From Oscarella lobularis (Eukaryota; Porifera; Homoscleromorpha; Homosclerophorida; Oscarellidae), in NCBI RefSeq assembly GCF_947507565.1, contig NC_089176.1, positions 682,001-746,000 of the forward strand: a stretch of 64,000 bases of DNA, read 5' to 3'. The position numbers and the translations under genes were made by a program. Below, one piece after another: positions 1 through 10,817 of this stretch; position 1 is the first letter of the stretch, and each line of letters starts with the position of its first letter. Under the pieces are notes generated by a model. It worked only from the letters and a program-made list of their open reading frames with translations. It searched no databases and had not been told where the DNA came from.

Positions 1-267
1 TTAATTAATTAACAATTTTTTTATTTTTCGTCTGCCCACTTTCAGCGCTTCGACGATGTGCTCGGCTGATATCGTCTTCTTTTGCTGTTTGCCGCACGCC
101 TCATTCGCTTCGGACGAGAGCAAATGGATGAACTCTGCGTACGAAGGAAGGCCGCGTTGAAAAAGCGCTACGACCCAAGCGAGCAGGCTCGAACCGGTGC
201 AACAGTTCAATACCAATTCCCTGGCGTCGTTCGCCACGCGAATATTGGGCACCATTTCCTTTATCAT
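1..267 (-). CDS. DR1: DR1 / NC2-beta, 5' end, partial at window edge
   Basis: Histone-fold subunit of negative cofactor 2, which binds TBP on promoters and represses or tunes Pol II initiation in the nucleus. The N-terminus starts MIKE..PNIRVANDARELV and continues EFIHLLSSEANE and KKTISAEHI, which follows human DR1 almost residue for residue. I read exon 1 as 267-195, then a 60-base intron (194-135, GT..CGCAG, phase 1) that restores NCCT-EFIHL. Exon 2 is 134-40 and ends at a phase-0 donor at base 39. The intron then runs off the left edge, so only about 56 residues are visible. An ORF reading straight through the first intron is an artefact. It is divergent from PRODH, about 160 bases apart. 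Family assignment is secure; the rest of the gene is not seen. Confidence 0.9.
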   Translation of the reverse strand: MIKEMVPNIRVANDARELVLNCCTGSSLLAWVVALFQRGLPSYAEFIHLLSSEANEACGKQQKKTISAEHIVEALKVGRRKIKKLLIN

Positions 268-429
268 CTTATTGACCGCCGCTGGAGAGGATAAGGAACG
301 ATTTATGTTCTGAAGGTGAAATTAGATGCCGGCAACACCTCGCGGCAAATTGACGTCGTCGTCTCCGAGGCCTTCCTCGGCGACGGCGAGACTTTGCCGA
401 CTTTCCATTTTCGTTTAGCGTACGCTAAA
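268..429. promoter_or_regulatory. Shared upstream region of DR1 and PRODH
   Basis: These 162 bases separate the start codons of two divergent genes and must hold both promoters and 5' UTRs. No TATA box is evident. An ATG at 316 is in frame with PRODH and would add 38 residues, but the protein from 430 already begins with a good mitochondrial presequence, so I treat 316-429 as leader. Confidence 0.4.
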
Positions 430-2279
430 ATGCTTCGTCTTCCCGGGAGTCTTCCCGCCGCAATGACGCTCCCTCGACGAGCCGTTCGCCGCTTACTGTC
501 CACGCAGCTGCCAAACAAACTTGATTTTTCTAACACGGAAGCGGCGTACGCTCATCTAAGCCAACGCGACCTCGCGCGAGCGTTGTTCGTCTTGCAAATG
601 TGCTCCGTCGATTCCATAGTCGACAACAGCCTCGAGGTGAAGCGCTACGCTTACGCCTAACTAAATACGAGAGTCTTTGTCTCGACAGTTGATGAAGCTT
701 AGCGAGAAGATGCTGCCCGGGCCTTTGTTTCGCTGGATCATGGAAAACACGATTTACGGCCACTTCGTTCCGGGCGAGACGCACGAAGACGTAGCTCGCT
801 CTTTCGAACGCTATCGCGACGCGGGAGTGAGATATTTTCCGGCGGCGTCTGTGGAAGACGAGCTGAATGAAGAAGAGGAGTACTCGGCAGATGTGTCCGT
901 TTTATATATATATATATAATCTGCCAGTTGCGTAGTGTTACCGTGTTTTGTGTAGTGAGGCTGCGCTGGATGAAAATGCGGCAATGATTGCAGATTCTAT
1001 TCAGCTGGCAGGTGAGAGAATGAAGAAGGAGGATTTTTTTTGTTTTAGGACTTCCTCTCTCTCTCTTAGACTTTCTTGGAGGTGAAAAAGACAAGCGAAA
1101 TTCGAAAGTTGCAACGAAATTGTCAGCAATAATCAAACCTCGTCTCCTTGTAAGGAACGTACGAAATCCACGCATATAGTATTAATTTCTTTGTGGCAGA
1201 CTCTCATCTCGTCCCGCCTTATAGAAAACGGTGGCATACCCTTGATGAAAGCCTCTGAAGTAACGAGCGCATGAGAGTACAGTATGAAAATAATTGATTT
1301 TTCTAATGATCAGCTGCATGCGAGAATGGAGGAAGCGGCTGACGAACGCAATTGTCTACCGCAGTACACCAAAGCCGTCAATCGTTTGGATTCCTTAATA
1401 AAAGTGCATCGTCATAAAAATCGCGCGCAAATGTTCATTTCTGATGCCGACAGGATGTGAATGAGAGGGGCATTTCGATTTTTATTGATGCGGAGCACAG
1501 CTACATGCAGCCAGCGATATGCAGCTTGGTGCTCTACATGCAGTCGAAGTACAACAGAAGAAATCGTCTGACCGTTTTCAACACGCAGCAAACCTATCTC
1601 AAGGTAGCACAAAATTATTTTCCAACGCGCCGCTTCCTGTATCCTTACTTCGTAGGACGGAGAGGATTCTCATCGGAGAAATTTAGAAATCGCTCGATTA
1701 TCCCAATTCGATTATGCAACCAAAGTAGTTCGAGGCGCTTACATGGTGTTCGAACGCGCGCACGCCAAACGCCGGCGTCGTCCCGATCCCATTCACGATA
1801 CGTACGAGAATACGACCGCCTCGTATCACCGCGTCGTCAACGACATGATGGAGAGAGCGGCCGCTGGAGAGGGAGCAGTCATGGCTGCTTCTCAGAATGA
1901 AAATACCGTCAATTTTGTAGCCAACAGGTATCTCAAATCCCTCCCTTAGAGAACCTAGTTTATTATTTTTATTTGTAGGATGGAAAGCCTTGCTATTGCT
2001 AAAGATTCTGGCCAAGTGACGTTCGGTCAGCAATTAGGAATGGCTGATCACATAACTTTTCCTTTAGGTGAGAAAGTCTAGCTCTATTCCCTTTATTGAA
2101 TTATGAGTGTAGGTCGAGAAGGTTATCTTGTTTATAAGTATTCGCCATACGGCAGTATTGCTAGCACGCTGGCGTACCTGTGCAGGAGGGCGCAGGAAAA
2201 TCGCACCGTATTAAAAGGGCTTCGTCAGGAGAACAAACTTCTCGCGGCAGAATGGAAGCGACGCTACGAAAACCCGTGA
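430..2279 (+). CDS. PRODH: Proline dehydrogenase, mitochondrial
   Basis: FAD-dependent oxidation of proline to pyrroline-5-carboxylate in mitochondria. The start at 430 gives an Arg/Leu-rich presequence (MLRLPGSLPAAMTLPRRAVRR) before the family's FSNTEAAY segment. Exon 1 is 430-636, followed by a 52-base intron and exon 2 from 689 with FRWIMENTIYGHFVPGE. Smaller exons near 949-1009 and 1110-1150 are less certain. Conserved blocks follow: ERGISIFIDAEHSYMQPAI near 1464, VFNTQQTYLK to about 1602, KVVRGAYMVFERA near 1730, DPIHDTYENT, FGQQLGMADHITFPL near 2023, and YLVYKYSPYGS near 2122. The barrel residues and the C-terminal LCRRAQENR region are present. The stop is 2277-2279. The middle exons are short and I could not place every junction, but no frame-breaking change is obvious in the conserved blocks. 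Confidence 0.87.
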
Positions 2280-2501
2280 CGGGATTTATAAACTTGCTAC
2301 GTGTGTACTGATCGCTGCTGATTCATTGGAAGGTCAGTCTTTTGGAACAAATTTTTGTATTCATTAGCAATTGGCACGAAAACTAGTACGTCGAAGCGAC
2401 TGTTTGCTTGTATTCGAAAAGTGGCGTTCTGGTCAAAATTTTTCTGTACCTTTATTATGTAAAAGAAAAGGAAGGTAAACTAAAAGGGTGTGTACAGTTA
2501 T
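2280..2501. other. Convergent intergenic spacer
   Basis: About 220 bases between the PRODH stop and the stop of the death-domain gene on the other strand. It should hold both 3' UTRs. I see nothing else in it. Confidence 0.4.
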
Positions 2502-2960
2502 CTATTGAAAATGAGCTCTAATAGTGCCCAGGATCCCGGCCTGTTCGCAAGCTTTTAGAAGTTTCGTCAACGTTGCCTCCTCTCCGTAATCCATCATCCA
2601 CGACTCGATCAATTGATGTCCTTCGCTATAAGGTGAGTTGGTGGGCGGCAAAAGGGCGAGGGTCCTTAGGCGAAGCTGTGCTTGAAGTATGCTGATTTTT
2701 GTCTTGTCAAGTTTGAGACAAATTTGATGAACGAGATCGGTTGTAATTTCACTCCACGAATGTCCTGGCAACGGCTTATCTTGTCCTTCTTTGACCTTCT
2801 TTCTACTATAACAGCAAAACGAATTATGTATTTGGCATAATTCCGTAGACTCCTTACATAATTTCAGCCATTTGATCAATGGTTAGTGGCCGTCCATTCT
2901 CTGCTGCTGAACTACTCGCGCTTTTAACGGGCGGGTCGTTTTGGCTGCCAGCATAACCAA
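2502..2960 (-). CDS. Death-domain-like protein, C-terminal exons
   Basis: The last exon ends at 2502 and encodes a helical segment with the spacing of a death domain: SWSEITTDLVHQICLKL, then GHQLIESWMMDYGEEATL and LLKACEQAGILGTI. The pattern W..W..dyG.eATl..Ll.al..ag is typical of the superfamily (protein interaction modules of apoptosis and immune signalling). A GT..TATAG intron of about 60 bases at 2848-2787 joins it in frame to an upstream exon carrying LTIDQMAEI. The domain may be interrupted by one more intron, as the stretch between KLDKTK and YSEGHQ is longer than usual. I cannot place the N-terminal exons with confidence; acidic and Ser/Thr-rich reading frames at 3220-3760 on the same strand may belong to it. 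Confidence 0.55.
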
Positions 2961-3219
2961 TTTGAACGTTCCTAACAATCAATTGATAAAATTGATAAAA
3001 TTGATTGATCTAACAGTAAATCTTTATTTACATGGATCCTGGCCCTTCATTGTGAAGCTCAAGGCCATGTACAACTTGCCCAACTCCACTATGTACAATA
3101 TGCTTCAAAAGACTCACGGAATCAATAATGGAATTACCCGCAGTATTTTTCATTGTGCTTCACATCCCTTGATGTTTGCAAAATCTTCCTGCAAAACGCA
3201 ACAACGACATCCCTTTAGT

Positions 3220-3758
3220 TTATACACCGACTCTCTCTAGGACTGACTGTTTGCTAGAACTTGTTGCCGTGGCACCGTTTCCGGTCGCTGAAACGCTACC
3301 CTCGTGCACGCCTAATGTCATTGATTTATTAGCAAGAACACTCACATCATCATCATCATCATCGTCCCTGAAAGATTTCCTATTGATTATTAATATCATT
3401 AACACCCAACATACGTTTGAAAGTGTAAATAGCCTAGATTATTTTTATTTTCCGTATCTGTGCAGAGTCGCAACTCAATGTCAAATTCGTCGTATTCAAT
3501 CTCGTCGTCTAGGGACCAATCTTCACCAGTTTGACCAATATTTCGAATGCGTTCAACTGCAACGGGCTTATGATTGTGGTTTCTGAGCGCAGGTGCGACA
3601 TTCCGAAGGGCAGTAGCATTTTTCTTGTCTTGGAATGTTTCGCCGTGGGTCCCGAGCCTTTTCAGTCGCTTAGCTCCCTTCCAAGAAACACATCCATCGC
3701 ATCCGATAACTGTAACGTTGTATTTCGTTTTAGATTCAGTCATTCTTGCTGACAGCAC
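3220..3758 (-). CDS. Possible upstream exons of the death-domain gene
   Basis: Two open stretches on the minus strand. One (3220-3405) has a run of seven Asp residues encoded by a (CAT)n/(ATG)n tract near 3345-3367, followed by a Ser/Thr-rich tail. The other (3399-3758) contains IRNIGQTGEDWSLDDEIEYDEFDIEL, which looks coding and acidic. No domain is recognised. Assignment to the gene ending at 2502 rests only on strand and spacing, and splice sites were not resolved. Confidence 0.25.
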
Positions 3759-3992
3759 AGTGGAGAATTATCCGGGAGCCTCGCATCGAACACGAGAAAG
3801 AATTGTCCACTTCTCCGCTTGATACGACATCGCTATGTCTGTAATTGTAACGAGGTGACTTATGAGAGTTAGAGTTGCTCCATCCTTCAAAAGATTCTTT
3901 TCAGGAGTCGCAGCCGCGTTTTTTCAAAGAAATCGCATCGTTTGATAGCCGAAGCGGAAAGGTACTCACTCTGTACGCTACTACAAGTAGTA

Positions 3993-4041
3993 GTCGTTTC
4001 GATTTCGTAGCTGTACTGTACAGCTACGAAATCGAAACGAC
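3993..4041. repeat. Perfect 23-bp inverted repeat with 3-base loop
   Basis: GTCGTTTCGATTTCGTAGCTGTA is followed by CTG and then its exact reverse complement. Transcribed either way it would form a 23-bp hairpin with no mismatch. Flanking bases are not complementary, so the arms end sharply. It lies between the death-domain gene and TRAPPC2L. Confidence 0.9.
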
Positions 4042-4227
4042 AATATTCGATCTGGCACCCCCGCCTGCCCCGCCCCCAGTACACACTTGTTTTAGGTGAT
4101 CATAATTTTACATAAGCAACTAAGCTAAGCACTAAAATTAAGCACACGTTCCTCGAGAGCCTTATCTGGCTGACGGCCGCAATATTTTGTCCACAACCTC
4201 CCCAAAAGCTCTAAAAAGATTTGGGAA

Positions 4228-4902
4228 TTATAAAATCTCTGAGGGCATAGCAATCAACTTTGATGTAATCTGATCGCCGGGAGTGTAGAAAGAATTACTG
4301 AGAAGATTTCCATAGGCAGTGTGAAGAGTTTTAAACATCTGAAGCAGACAAAAAATTAGCCACAGGCAGCTCCTAATAATTATTATAGACACATACATTT
4401 TTCATTTCGCTGTCCTTGCCATAGCTATTCGTATTTTCGACAACGGCGACGAATTTCACCTTCGTATTCGTCATATATCCGTATCTACACCAAAATATAA
4501 AAACTGTTGTAGTAAAGTCCGGATATTAATTAAGGAATTATTTAATTAATTAGACACCCCATTTTTTCAAAGTATCGTACGAACATTTTATATTCTTCGG
4601 TGGGATAGAGTTGGCCAAGATAAAGTTCTCGCAAATCGGATCCGCCTCGAGCCGGCGATTGAGCGGCAACTTAAAAGAAATTCTCCGCTGCATCGATTCT
4701 GTACGTAAAAGCGTTCTGTACCCTTCTCTTCGATGACGTCGAGTGACGTGTGTACGAGATATTGAAATTTGAGCTCTTCGTCGGGCCCCGAGCATTTCAC
4801 GTAGAGCGGATAGTTCTGAGAAAGTGTTAACGTGCCGGCGGAGAAGCCAGGACGACTCGCGCTTACCTCCTTCGCGATAACAGCCAAGCAAACGGCAGAC
4901 AT
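4228..4902 (-). CDS. TRAPPC2L: TRAPP complex subunit 2-like protein
   Basis: Longin-fold subunit of the TRAPP tethering complexes that activate Rab GTPases in ER-Golgi and Golgi traffic. Exon 1 begins at 4902 with [12 protein letters not shown]. After a roughly 50-base intron, exon 2 reads [27 protein letters not shown] 52-base intron ending TTTCTTTTAAG leads in phase 1 to an exon with [18 protein letters not shown]. Two more exons give [17 protein letters not shown] near 4490-4400 and [22 protein letters not shown] near 4340-4270. The stop is 4228-4230. Each block matches the human protein in order, and the length (about 140 aa) is normal. Reading frames that run through the introns hide this gene. 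Confidence 0.88.
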
Positions 4903-5615
4903 CTCTAGTGCATCCGGGATTTGCTTACGTCAACCCTGGGGGCGGGAGCAGGGCACTTGTATTGATTCGGTTAGATCATAATCTCGCGCCTGTATGCTAT
5001 ACCGATTCAAAGTTTAGTAGCGATCACGTAGACAGCTCCCAGCGTAATAAAAACGACAGTTAGACTACCATACGTTTGTCAAGAACCTGAAAATTAAATT
5101 TGCCGCCGAAAGATAGCGTATCAAAGGGAGGGGTTACTATTTTTGCATGTGTCTCTTGGCCCGGTGGTCGGAGAAGTCCAGTCAATGTAAGAGATAAGAG
5201 ATATGGTTGCGACTGAGAGCACTGATAACCAGAGAAGATAAGGATACTCTCTCCCAATCCCTCGCACGTTTACGCACCAGATGCATGCATGCAACGATTC
5301 GTAGGATAGATTAAAAGTTTTGCTACGAAGCGACAAAGAGCAGATGATGTTGTACAGAAAGGCGCGGAACGGTTCTTTGAACCGCTTTGTATACGTAAGA
5401 ATTAGGGGTTTCTCTACAAGATTAGTCACGCGCCGCCGCCTATTCACTACAACCCAATGCATACTTGCATAGCAGACGTCCATCTGCTCAAACCTAATCA
5501 GAACGAAACGCAGACAAAACTGTTTGTCAACACGAGCATTTCACTTCATTGTACATCAACTAACGTAGTTGATCTCGTCGGTGTTCTACTGATTGCTTGA
5601 TTCCCCATTGTGACG
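4903..5615. other. Spacer between TRAPPC2L and TSEN54
   Basis: About 710 bases holding the TRAPPC2L promoter and the TSEN54 3' UTR. A short imperfect hairpin (GCGGAACGGTTCTTTGAACCGC, near 5368-5389) is present. Open frames on the minus strand at 5060-5483 show no family resemblance and I do not call them genes. Confidence 0.4.
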
Positions 5616-7646
5616 TCATCCCTTGGACACGACGGTGGGCAACTGGACATCCATGAAGTCGTAGAACGACACGCTTCCCGAGTCAATCATCGCCCATTTG
5701 ACAGGAATGCCGTCGGCAATTCTACTAAGCGAGTTGATCTCGCCTAAAGTCGGCGGCGCTTCAGCGCAACTAAAGGTAAAGGGAGTCATATGCATGCAGG
5801 GGGGGACTCGGGCCCGAGACTATTGTAACCTTGCAACTGCAACGTAATAGTTCGGTCGACCGCGATCGGTTTTCTTGAAACGAGGCCGAAATTTATAGAC
5901 CTCGAACGAGAGACAAAACCTTTTCCTGCTCCCCCCCACAAAATAGAGACAAGGTGCAGCCATTCGCACATTATTATCACTCACCCCGAAGGCGCGGCGG
6001 AAGCGGCGAACGGCGACGGCGGCGTTTTGAATATGCTCAGTTTCTTGAGAATGGCCTCTGCGCAAGGTGCGACCCCAGACCCAACAAAAAAATTAGTATC
6101 ATCATCGCGGTATGCGCCCAGGAGGCAGACTCATTTTATATACGTATACACGTACGTGCGTCTATACTTAGTTACGTACCTGTCGTGACTGCGTCGGAGC
6201 GGCACACGAGTGGCTTCCGCACGGGCAATAGGGCGCTAAGCGCCAAGACGCTCGCGCACACGACGTCGCGCGCCAGACTGGCGCACGCGACGTCTACGGC
6301 GAGAGCGACGATCGGATTGGGATTGGATTGCGTCGCCGTCGCCGTCGGGCCATTTCGATTTTGCGTCGTCGGCCTGGCGGCGGCGGCGCGCTTCCTATCG
6401 GATTCGTCGTCGCGGACCGCCCCGCCGCGTTTGCGCGCCAACGTTGCCTCCGGGCCAATCAGCGACGCCGTTCTAAAATTAGATATTCGACCGTCGCCCT
6501 GCTCTACCCCCTACGCGTTTTGACCTCTTGGAACTTCGGAAAACCATGAGTCCGGATCTGACTAGCATTGCATAGGCCTATCGCGGTGCCAAAGGGAGAG
6601 GGGACGAAAAACGAAACAACATCCGCATTAGACCCCGCCCCGCCCACCCTGACTGTGTTGTGAACTATATCTGGTGCGGAATGGATGACATGCCGAACAC
6701 GCGCCCCGCTTACTAACTTGATATTCGTGTAAGGTGAGACTGTTATGCGTCAGCACGTGAAAGGCCTAAACAAGAGATTTTGTCTCCCGGAGCGTCGGCG
6801 TGTGTTGCAACTGACCTGTTGTATTGTCATTGGAAGGCCGTCCAAGCGGAGTTCGAGGTGACCCTGTGGAGAGAAAAAACCCGGAAGTAGTCGATTTAGG
6901 AGCAGATGGGGTGGACGGAGTTCTTCCTCGAAGAATTCCGTCGCTTAGTGTTTTGCTGCGAGATGAACGTGGCAAACAGGTGCGTCCGATTGGTTGAATA
7001 AACAAATAAGGAAGCAGCAGACGCGGCATATCAAAGGGCGTGGGGAACATGCCAAACGAGGAACAGACACAACGCTTTACACATACCGTTTCCAAAAGGA
7101 ATAGGGCTTCTTCGGGAAACACGAGCAATTGACCACAAGCCGAATGACCCATCCATTTCCAGCACTGACCCTTAGAGAATTGGAGTACAGCGGTTACGAT
7201 CCCGGCTAATCACGTGATTTTCAGTTTACCTTTGCCACGTGGATTTCCGCGTGGTCGCGCTTCGGTTTCCACTCTCCGATCGACAGCGTCTTTCTAGAGC
7301 CGAAATGAGTCTTCGCATAGCGTCTATATGGTAATCGACGGATTATTGGGAGGTTTCTACTCGTTGCACGTGTGTTCTTCGGCGAATAGGACTCGATTCG
7401 ATTCGTGAAACGCGTCCAATTTGTCGCGCTGCCGATCCGAGCCGTCCCAAGCAAAATCCTTCATTCCTCCGCGCGTTGGCATCACGACCGGTCGTCGCTG
7501 AGCCGCTATTTCCGCAGGGCTGGAAAAGTAAGCGGTGGGAGCCCCACAGAGGAAACAGATGCATTCGGCTACCTCGGAACGTGCGCTAGGAGGCGCAGGG
7601 CCTCCTTTTCACGCTCCGTTTTACTTCCATCGTCGCTCTCGGCCAT
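5616..7646 (-). CDS. TSEN54: tRNA-splicing endonuclease subunit Sen54
   Basis: Structural subunit of the nuclear endonuclease that cuts introns from pre-tRNAs. The start is 7646 (MAESDDGSKTEREKEAL). A phase-2 intron joins PSPAEIAAQRR to GGMKDFAWDGSDRQRDKLDA, the Sen54 N-terminal motif. Further exons give IGEWKPKRDHAEIHVAK near 7275-7225, and KGQCWKWMGHS..GQLLVFPEEALFLLE near 7175-7090, the diagnostic Sen54 block. The variable middle (6900-6100) is not resolved. The C-terminus is clear: FEVYKFRPRFKKTDRGRPNY near 5910-5850, then INSLSRIADGIPVKWAMIDS and SFYDFMDVQLP, matching the vertebrate FALVDHGDISFY..FTLP end. The stop is 5616-5618. I first considered Sen15 for the last exon; the N-terminal blocks settle it as Sen54. 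Confidence 0.85.
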
Positions 7647-7949
7647 CACACCATAGGAGAAAGGATCCGCACAAACGTCCCACGACAATCCCGTATATGC
7701 GAGCGTATCGGATCGATAATCGTTTATTGAATTAGAGAAAAGAGTACACAATAAGCAGGAGATCAACAACCACTTATTACACGCGCATAAAGCCAAGAAA
7801 AGGGACCTCCTAATACCATCGTACTGTACGCTCTAAATATAACACATCCTCCCAGCGGATATCAACTCAAATCTTATAATCTAACGAACTAAACCCGGAG
7901 AAACCTATACAAAGTTCTCTCTATCAGATAACTCTAAAACAAAGCAAGC

Positions 7950-8804
7950 CTAGCACTGTCCGTGGTGGCGGTGGCCATAAACGTAGGGCACGGGCCGACA
8001 AGGCCACGTCGTTTGCTTTCCGGCGCTGCCGTAATAATAAGCCGCAGCGGCGAGCGTTTGCAAATACGAGAGATCGTTCGCCTTTCGTTCGATCCCAATC
8101 GACGTGTAGCGCGTCGCGCCGACGGCGTCTCGCGTGTCAATCAAGTTCTCGACCGTAAATAGACGCGTTCGTCGTTCGGTGACGGAAATATCCGAATGAG
8201 CCGAACTCGTTACGGATAGCGGACTGGGAGGCGTGCACGGCGGCGTGACGATCGATTCCAAGTGGAAACGTCGTCCCGTCGCGTGTGCTGCGAGGGTGGG
8301 GGGCGTGTTCATTTCCTGCGACGTTGACGTCGCCGCGGGGGAGGCGGGAACCACAACGGCGGCGGCGGCGGCGGTTGCCTTTTTCTTGTTACGCTTTCGT
8401 CGACGACGGAAGTTCCCGTTTTCGAACATGTCCTCGCAGTGATCGGCGAGACGCCAGTAGTTTCCCTTGCCCGGATCGCCTTTCTGTCGTGCGACTTTGA
8501 CGAAGCACTCGTTGAGGGAGAGATTGTGACGAATGGAGTTCTGCCAGCCCTGCTTGTTGTCGCGATAGTAGGGAAAATTGTCCATGACGTACTGATAGAT
8601 TCCGCTCAGCGTGCTCTTCTTCTCCGGCGACTGTCGAATTGCCATTGCAATGAGCGCGATGTAGGAGTAGGGTGGTTTCTGCAGCGGCTGCGTCGTCCCT
8701 GTCGTCTCGCTTCCGCTCGTGATCGGGTGAACGGCACGCGCTTGGGCGTCCAAGCGAACGAGCGTCTCGTTCGTCGTTTCGGTGACGGAGAGAAATTTCG
8801 ACAT
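7950..8804 (-). CDS. Forkhead transcription factor, FoxL2/FoxL1-like
   Basis: A sequence-specific nuclear transcription factor encoded by one exon. The forkhead domain runs from about residue 42 to 140: [72 protein letters not shown]. Recognition helix 3 ([12 protein letters not shown]) is intact, and an Arg/Lys-rich wing and likely NLS ([11 protein letters not shown]) follow. An Ala run and a Ser/Thr/Pro-rich tail with [10 protein letters not shown] come after the domain. The [10 protein letters not shown] end of wing 2 resembles FoxL2 and FoxL1, but subfamily placement needs a tree. I start at the ATG at 8804 ([11 protein letters not shown]); the open frame goes on upstream to 8888 but without another ATG. 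The absence of introns is unusual for this window, though common for Fox genes. Confidence 0.9.
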   Translation of the reverse strand: MSKFLSVTETTNETLVRLDAQARAVHPITSGSETTGTTQPLQKPPYSYIALIAMAIRQSPEKKSTLSGIYQYVMDNFPYYRDNKQGWQNSIRHNLSLNECFVKVARQKGDPGKGNYWRLADHCEDMFENGNFRRRRKRNKKKATAAAAAVVVPASPAATSTSQEMNTPPTLAAHATGRRFHLESIVTPPCTPPSPLSVTSSAHSDISVTERRTRLFTVENLIDTRDAVGATRYTSIGIERKANDLSYLQTLAAAAYYYGSAGKQTTWPCRPVPYVYGHRHHGQC

Positions 8805-10169
8805 CCTTCGCAGTGACTCGCCGGGGTAACAATGTTGACGGGACGACCGTGTCCGCCCCGTTTTGCTGTTTGGAAACCCGCGGCCCACCCAAGCCGCAGT
8901 CCCGTGCCCATGTGTTTATTGTTTACATACTTCGCCACCCAGGACGGCCACCCAACGGGCAGTGCCGGCACGTGCCGTGACGACTCGTCGACCAATCGTC
9001 GCGCGCCTTCGCTAAAGTGCTTATGCATCGAGTGACCATAATCGCATAAGTGCGACGATAAGTCGATACCGGTCGTCTAACGAAGTGGGAGGCTTTTGCA
9101 CACCTAACCTGTAAACACAGGATGTGCGGTCCGACCGCGAGCAAGTTCCACATCGTCTATTGCGATTTCCGTTCGACTCGAAATCGCGTTACGGTCGCCG
9201 AGTCGACCCGTGCACCGTCGCGAACCGACGACGTCAAACCACGCGCCCACTCTTTGCACGAGCGCAAGTAGCGTGTTTGCGTCACGAGTAAAGTCGATTT
9301 ATGTAAACAGATACAAATCCTGCACGAGCGTAAGCAAAAAATCGAGTGGGCGGAGATCGGAACAAACTCGCAAAAAATCGATGCATCGATGCATGCATAG
9401 CGCGACGGAACGAACGTCGTACGCGTCACGCTGACTGGTTCCATCCAGCTCGTTTGGGCGGGCTTAGACTAAAAATTGCCGTCATCGCCGTTTTTTTGTT
9501 TTCGTGGTTCGCCTACGTAGGAGTTGCGAGTGCGTCGTTCAAGCGATGCTCCCACGCTCTCGTTCGCGCCACTTCCCCTATGCGGATTCGTATTATGGGC
9601 ACGGTTTGCCCTGTGCAAGACCTTCGACCCGGAGGCGACGACATTTTCTCTTTTTGCGGTTTTTAGAGCGAAACTTGTGACGCTGAGCTATAAAACGAGT
9701 GGGCGGCGGTGCTGTTTTAGACGCATTCGGGGAAAAAAAACGATGTCAGAAGCACGACAAGTAAAGTGGTAGTGAGTCATGCTCTTGGCGTCCGCGAGCA
9801 AAAATAGAGAGGCCAGACGAAAGCGCAGCTGACGGATTGGAAAGGAAGTGGGAGCGATCGCGCTCGATTAGGATTCGCGTACACACACGCCTATAATAAT
9901 ATTCCGCGTAGAACGCCGCATGGGGGAAGAGCAACAATCCGCCCTTTTACAGCATTCAAAACAAGTTGCGTGGGCGTGGCTAGAATTGCAAAGAGAACGC
10001 AATGCAGACGCGATGTGCAGACGGTTCATTTATTCATCACCCCCCTGTTACTAAATCGAAGTCTAGGAGCTAAAATGTAAACTAGAGGCGACGGAGGGAG
10101 TCCGCGCGAGCGAGAATTAGAGCGATAATTCCATTTACTAATCGATAAACTTTTCATCTAAAAGGAGCT
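8805..10169. other. 1.36-kb intergenic region upstream of the forkhead gene
   Basis: No convincing coding frame. It should hold the forkhead promoter and enhancers and the MOSMO 3' UTR. Short palindromes (ATCGATGCATCGATGCATGCAT near 9378) and several GTGGGCGG / GCGTGGGCGTGG GC-box-like sites (near 9346, 9699 and 9969) are visible. This is the largest non-coding gap in the first 10 kb, as expected for a developmental regulator. Confidence 0.4.
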
Positions 10170-10817
10170 TCAAATCATAGGCGCGCAGATTCTCGCCGCA
10201 AAGAGCTCGCCGATTATCGTGAAAAAGAGAGCCATTATGAAGAGAACGTAGCTCGTGCCCACGTTTGCCGTCGACGTCAGCAGGTAGGCGGCACCGCCTA
10301 TTTCCTCAAACCCGAAACCGGTCGGAAATATCAACGCGGCGAGGCAAAAGGAAACCACTGAATGAGAAAATAGAATGAGTTGAGTACCCCGGATAACCCA
10401 AGAAACCTTACTGCCGAAAAAGGCGATTTTCTGCGCGTTTTCGAGCGATTGCGATCGTCGCGCGAACGAGGCGAAAAGAAAACCGAGTGCCGCGGTCAAT
10501 GCGCCGATTCCCATGATCAGAAAGACGAGCGTGATTTTCCACTGGTAGGGAACTTCGACCCAGCCGCACTGTTCGTTAGAATCGCTTGAGTCCGGTATTT
10601 GGCGACACGAAACAGTCAGGCCGTAACGATTCATGCCTAAGAGGAAGAGACGAGAGACGAGTTTCGGGGTCGAATCGCTCTTGCACGACAATAACTTGCC
10701 TCCGCTACCGTCGAGAGGTTTGAACGTTATCCACCACGGGCTAACAACCGCTGATATTGCAAAAGCGTCCGCTAGGACGAAGAAAACGGCTCCAATCGCA
10801 ACGAACTTGTCCGTCAT
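10170..10817 (-). CDS. MOSMO: MOSMO-like four-span membrane protein
   Basis: In vertebrates MOSMO lowers Smoothened at the cell surface and cilium and so damps Hedgehog signalling. The protein has four hydrophobic spans: FVAIGAVFFVLADAFAISAV, TLVFLIMGIGALTAALGF, VVSFCLAALIFPTGF, and SYVLFIMALFFTIIGELF. A claudin-like first extracellular loop contains a WW..C..C pattern. The matches to human MOSMO are ADAFAI..SPWW, FLIMGI, LAALIFPTGF..EIGG..Y and VGTSYVLF. Exon 1 is 10817-10412. A 54-base intron (10411-10358, GTAAGG..TTCAG, phase 1) gives IAFFGMVSFCLAALIFP, like human FTGMILFCMAALIFP. Exon 2 is 10357-10170. At 197 aa it is about 30 aa longer than the human protein, mainly in the first loop. 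Confidence 0.85.
   Translation of the reverse strand: MTDKFVAIGAVFFVLADAFAISAVVSPWWITFKPLDGSGGKLLSCKSDSTPKLVSRLFLLGMNRYGLTVSCRQIPDSSDSNEQCGWVEVPYQWKITLVFLIMGIGALTAALGFLFASFARRSQSLENAQKIAFFGSKVSWVIRGTQLILFSHSVVSFCLAALIFPTGFGFEEIGGAAYLLTSTANVGTSYVLFIMALFFTIIGELFAARICAPMI

Noticed and set aside
316-429. Earlier start for PRODH
   Set aside because: In-frame ATG, but the start at 430 gives a typical mitochondrial presequence and the extra residues do not resemble the family.
5616-5780. Last TSEN54 exon read as Sen15
   Set aside because: The segment VKWAMIDSGSVSFYDFMD resembles Sen15, but upstream exons with the Sen54 PEEALFLLE and KDFAWDGS blocks splice to it, and the vertebrate Sen54 C-terminus matches better.
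8805-8888. Extended N-terminus of the forkhead protein
   Set aside because: The frame stays open, but the first codon at 8888 is GTG; the first ATG is at 8804.
9157-9772. Open frames upstream of the forkhead gene
   Set aside because: Overlapping frames on both strands without family resemblance or splice-supported extension; likely chance in GC-rich DNA.
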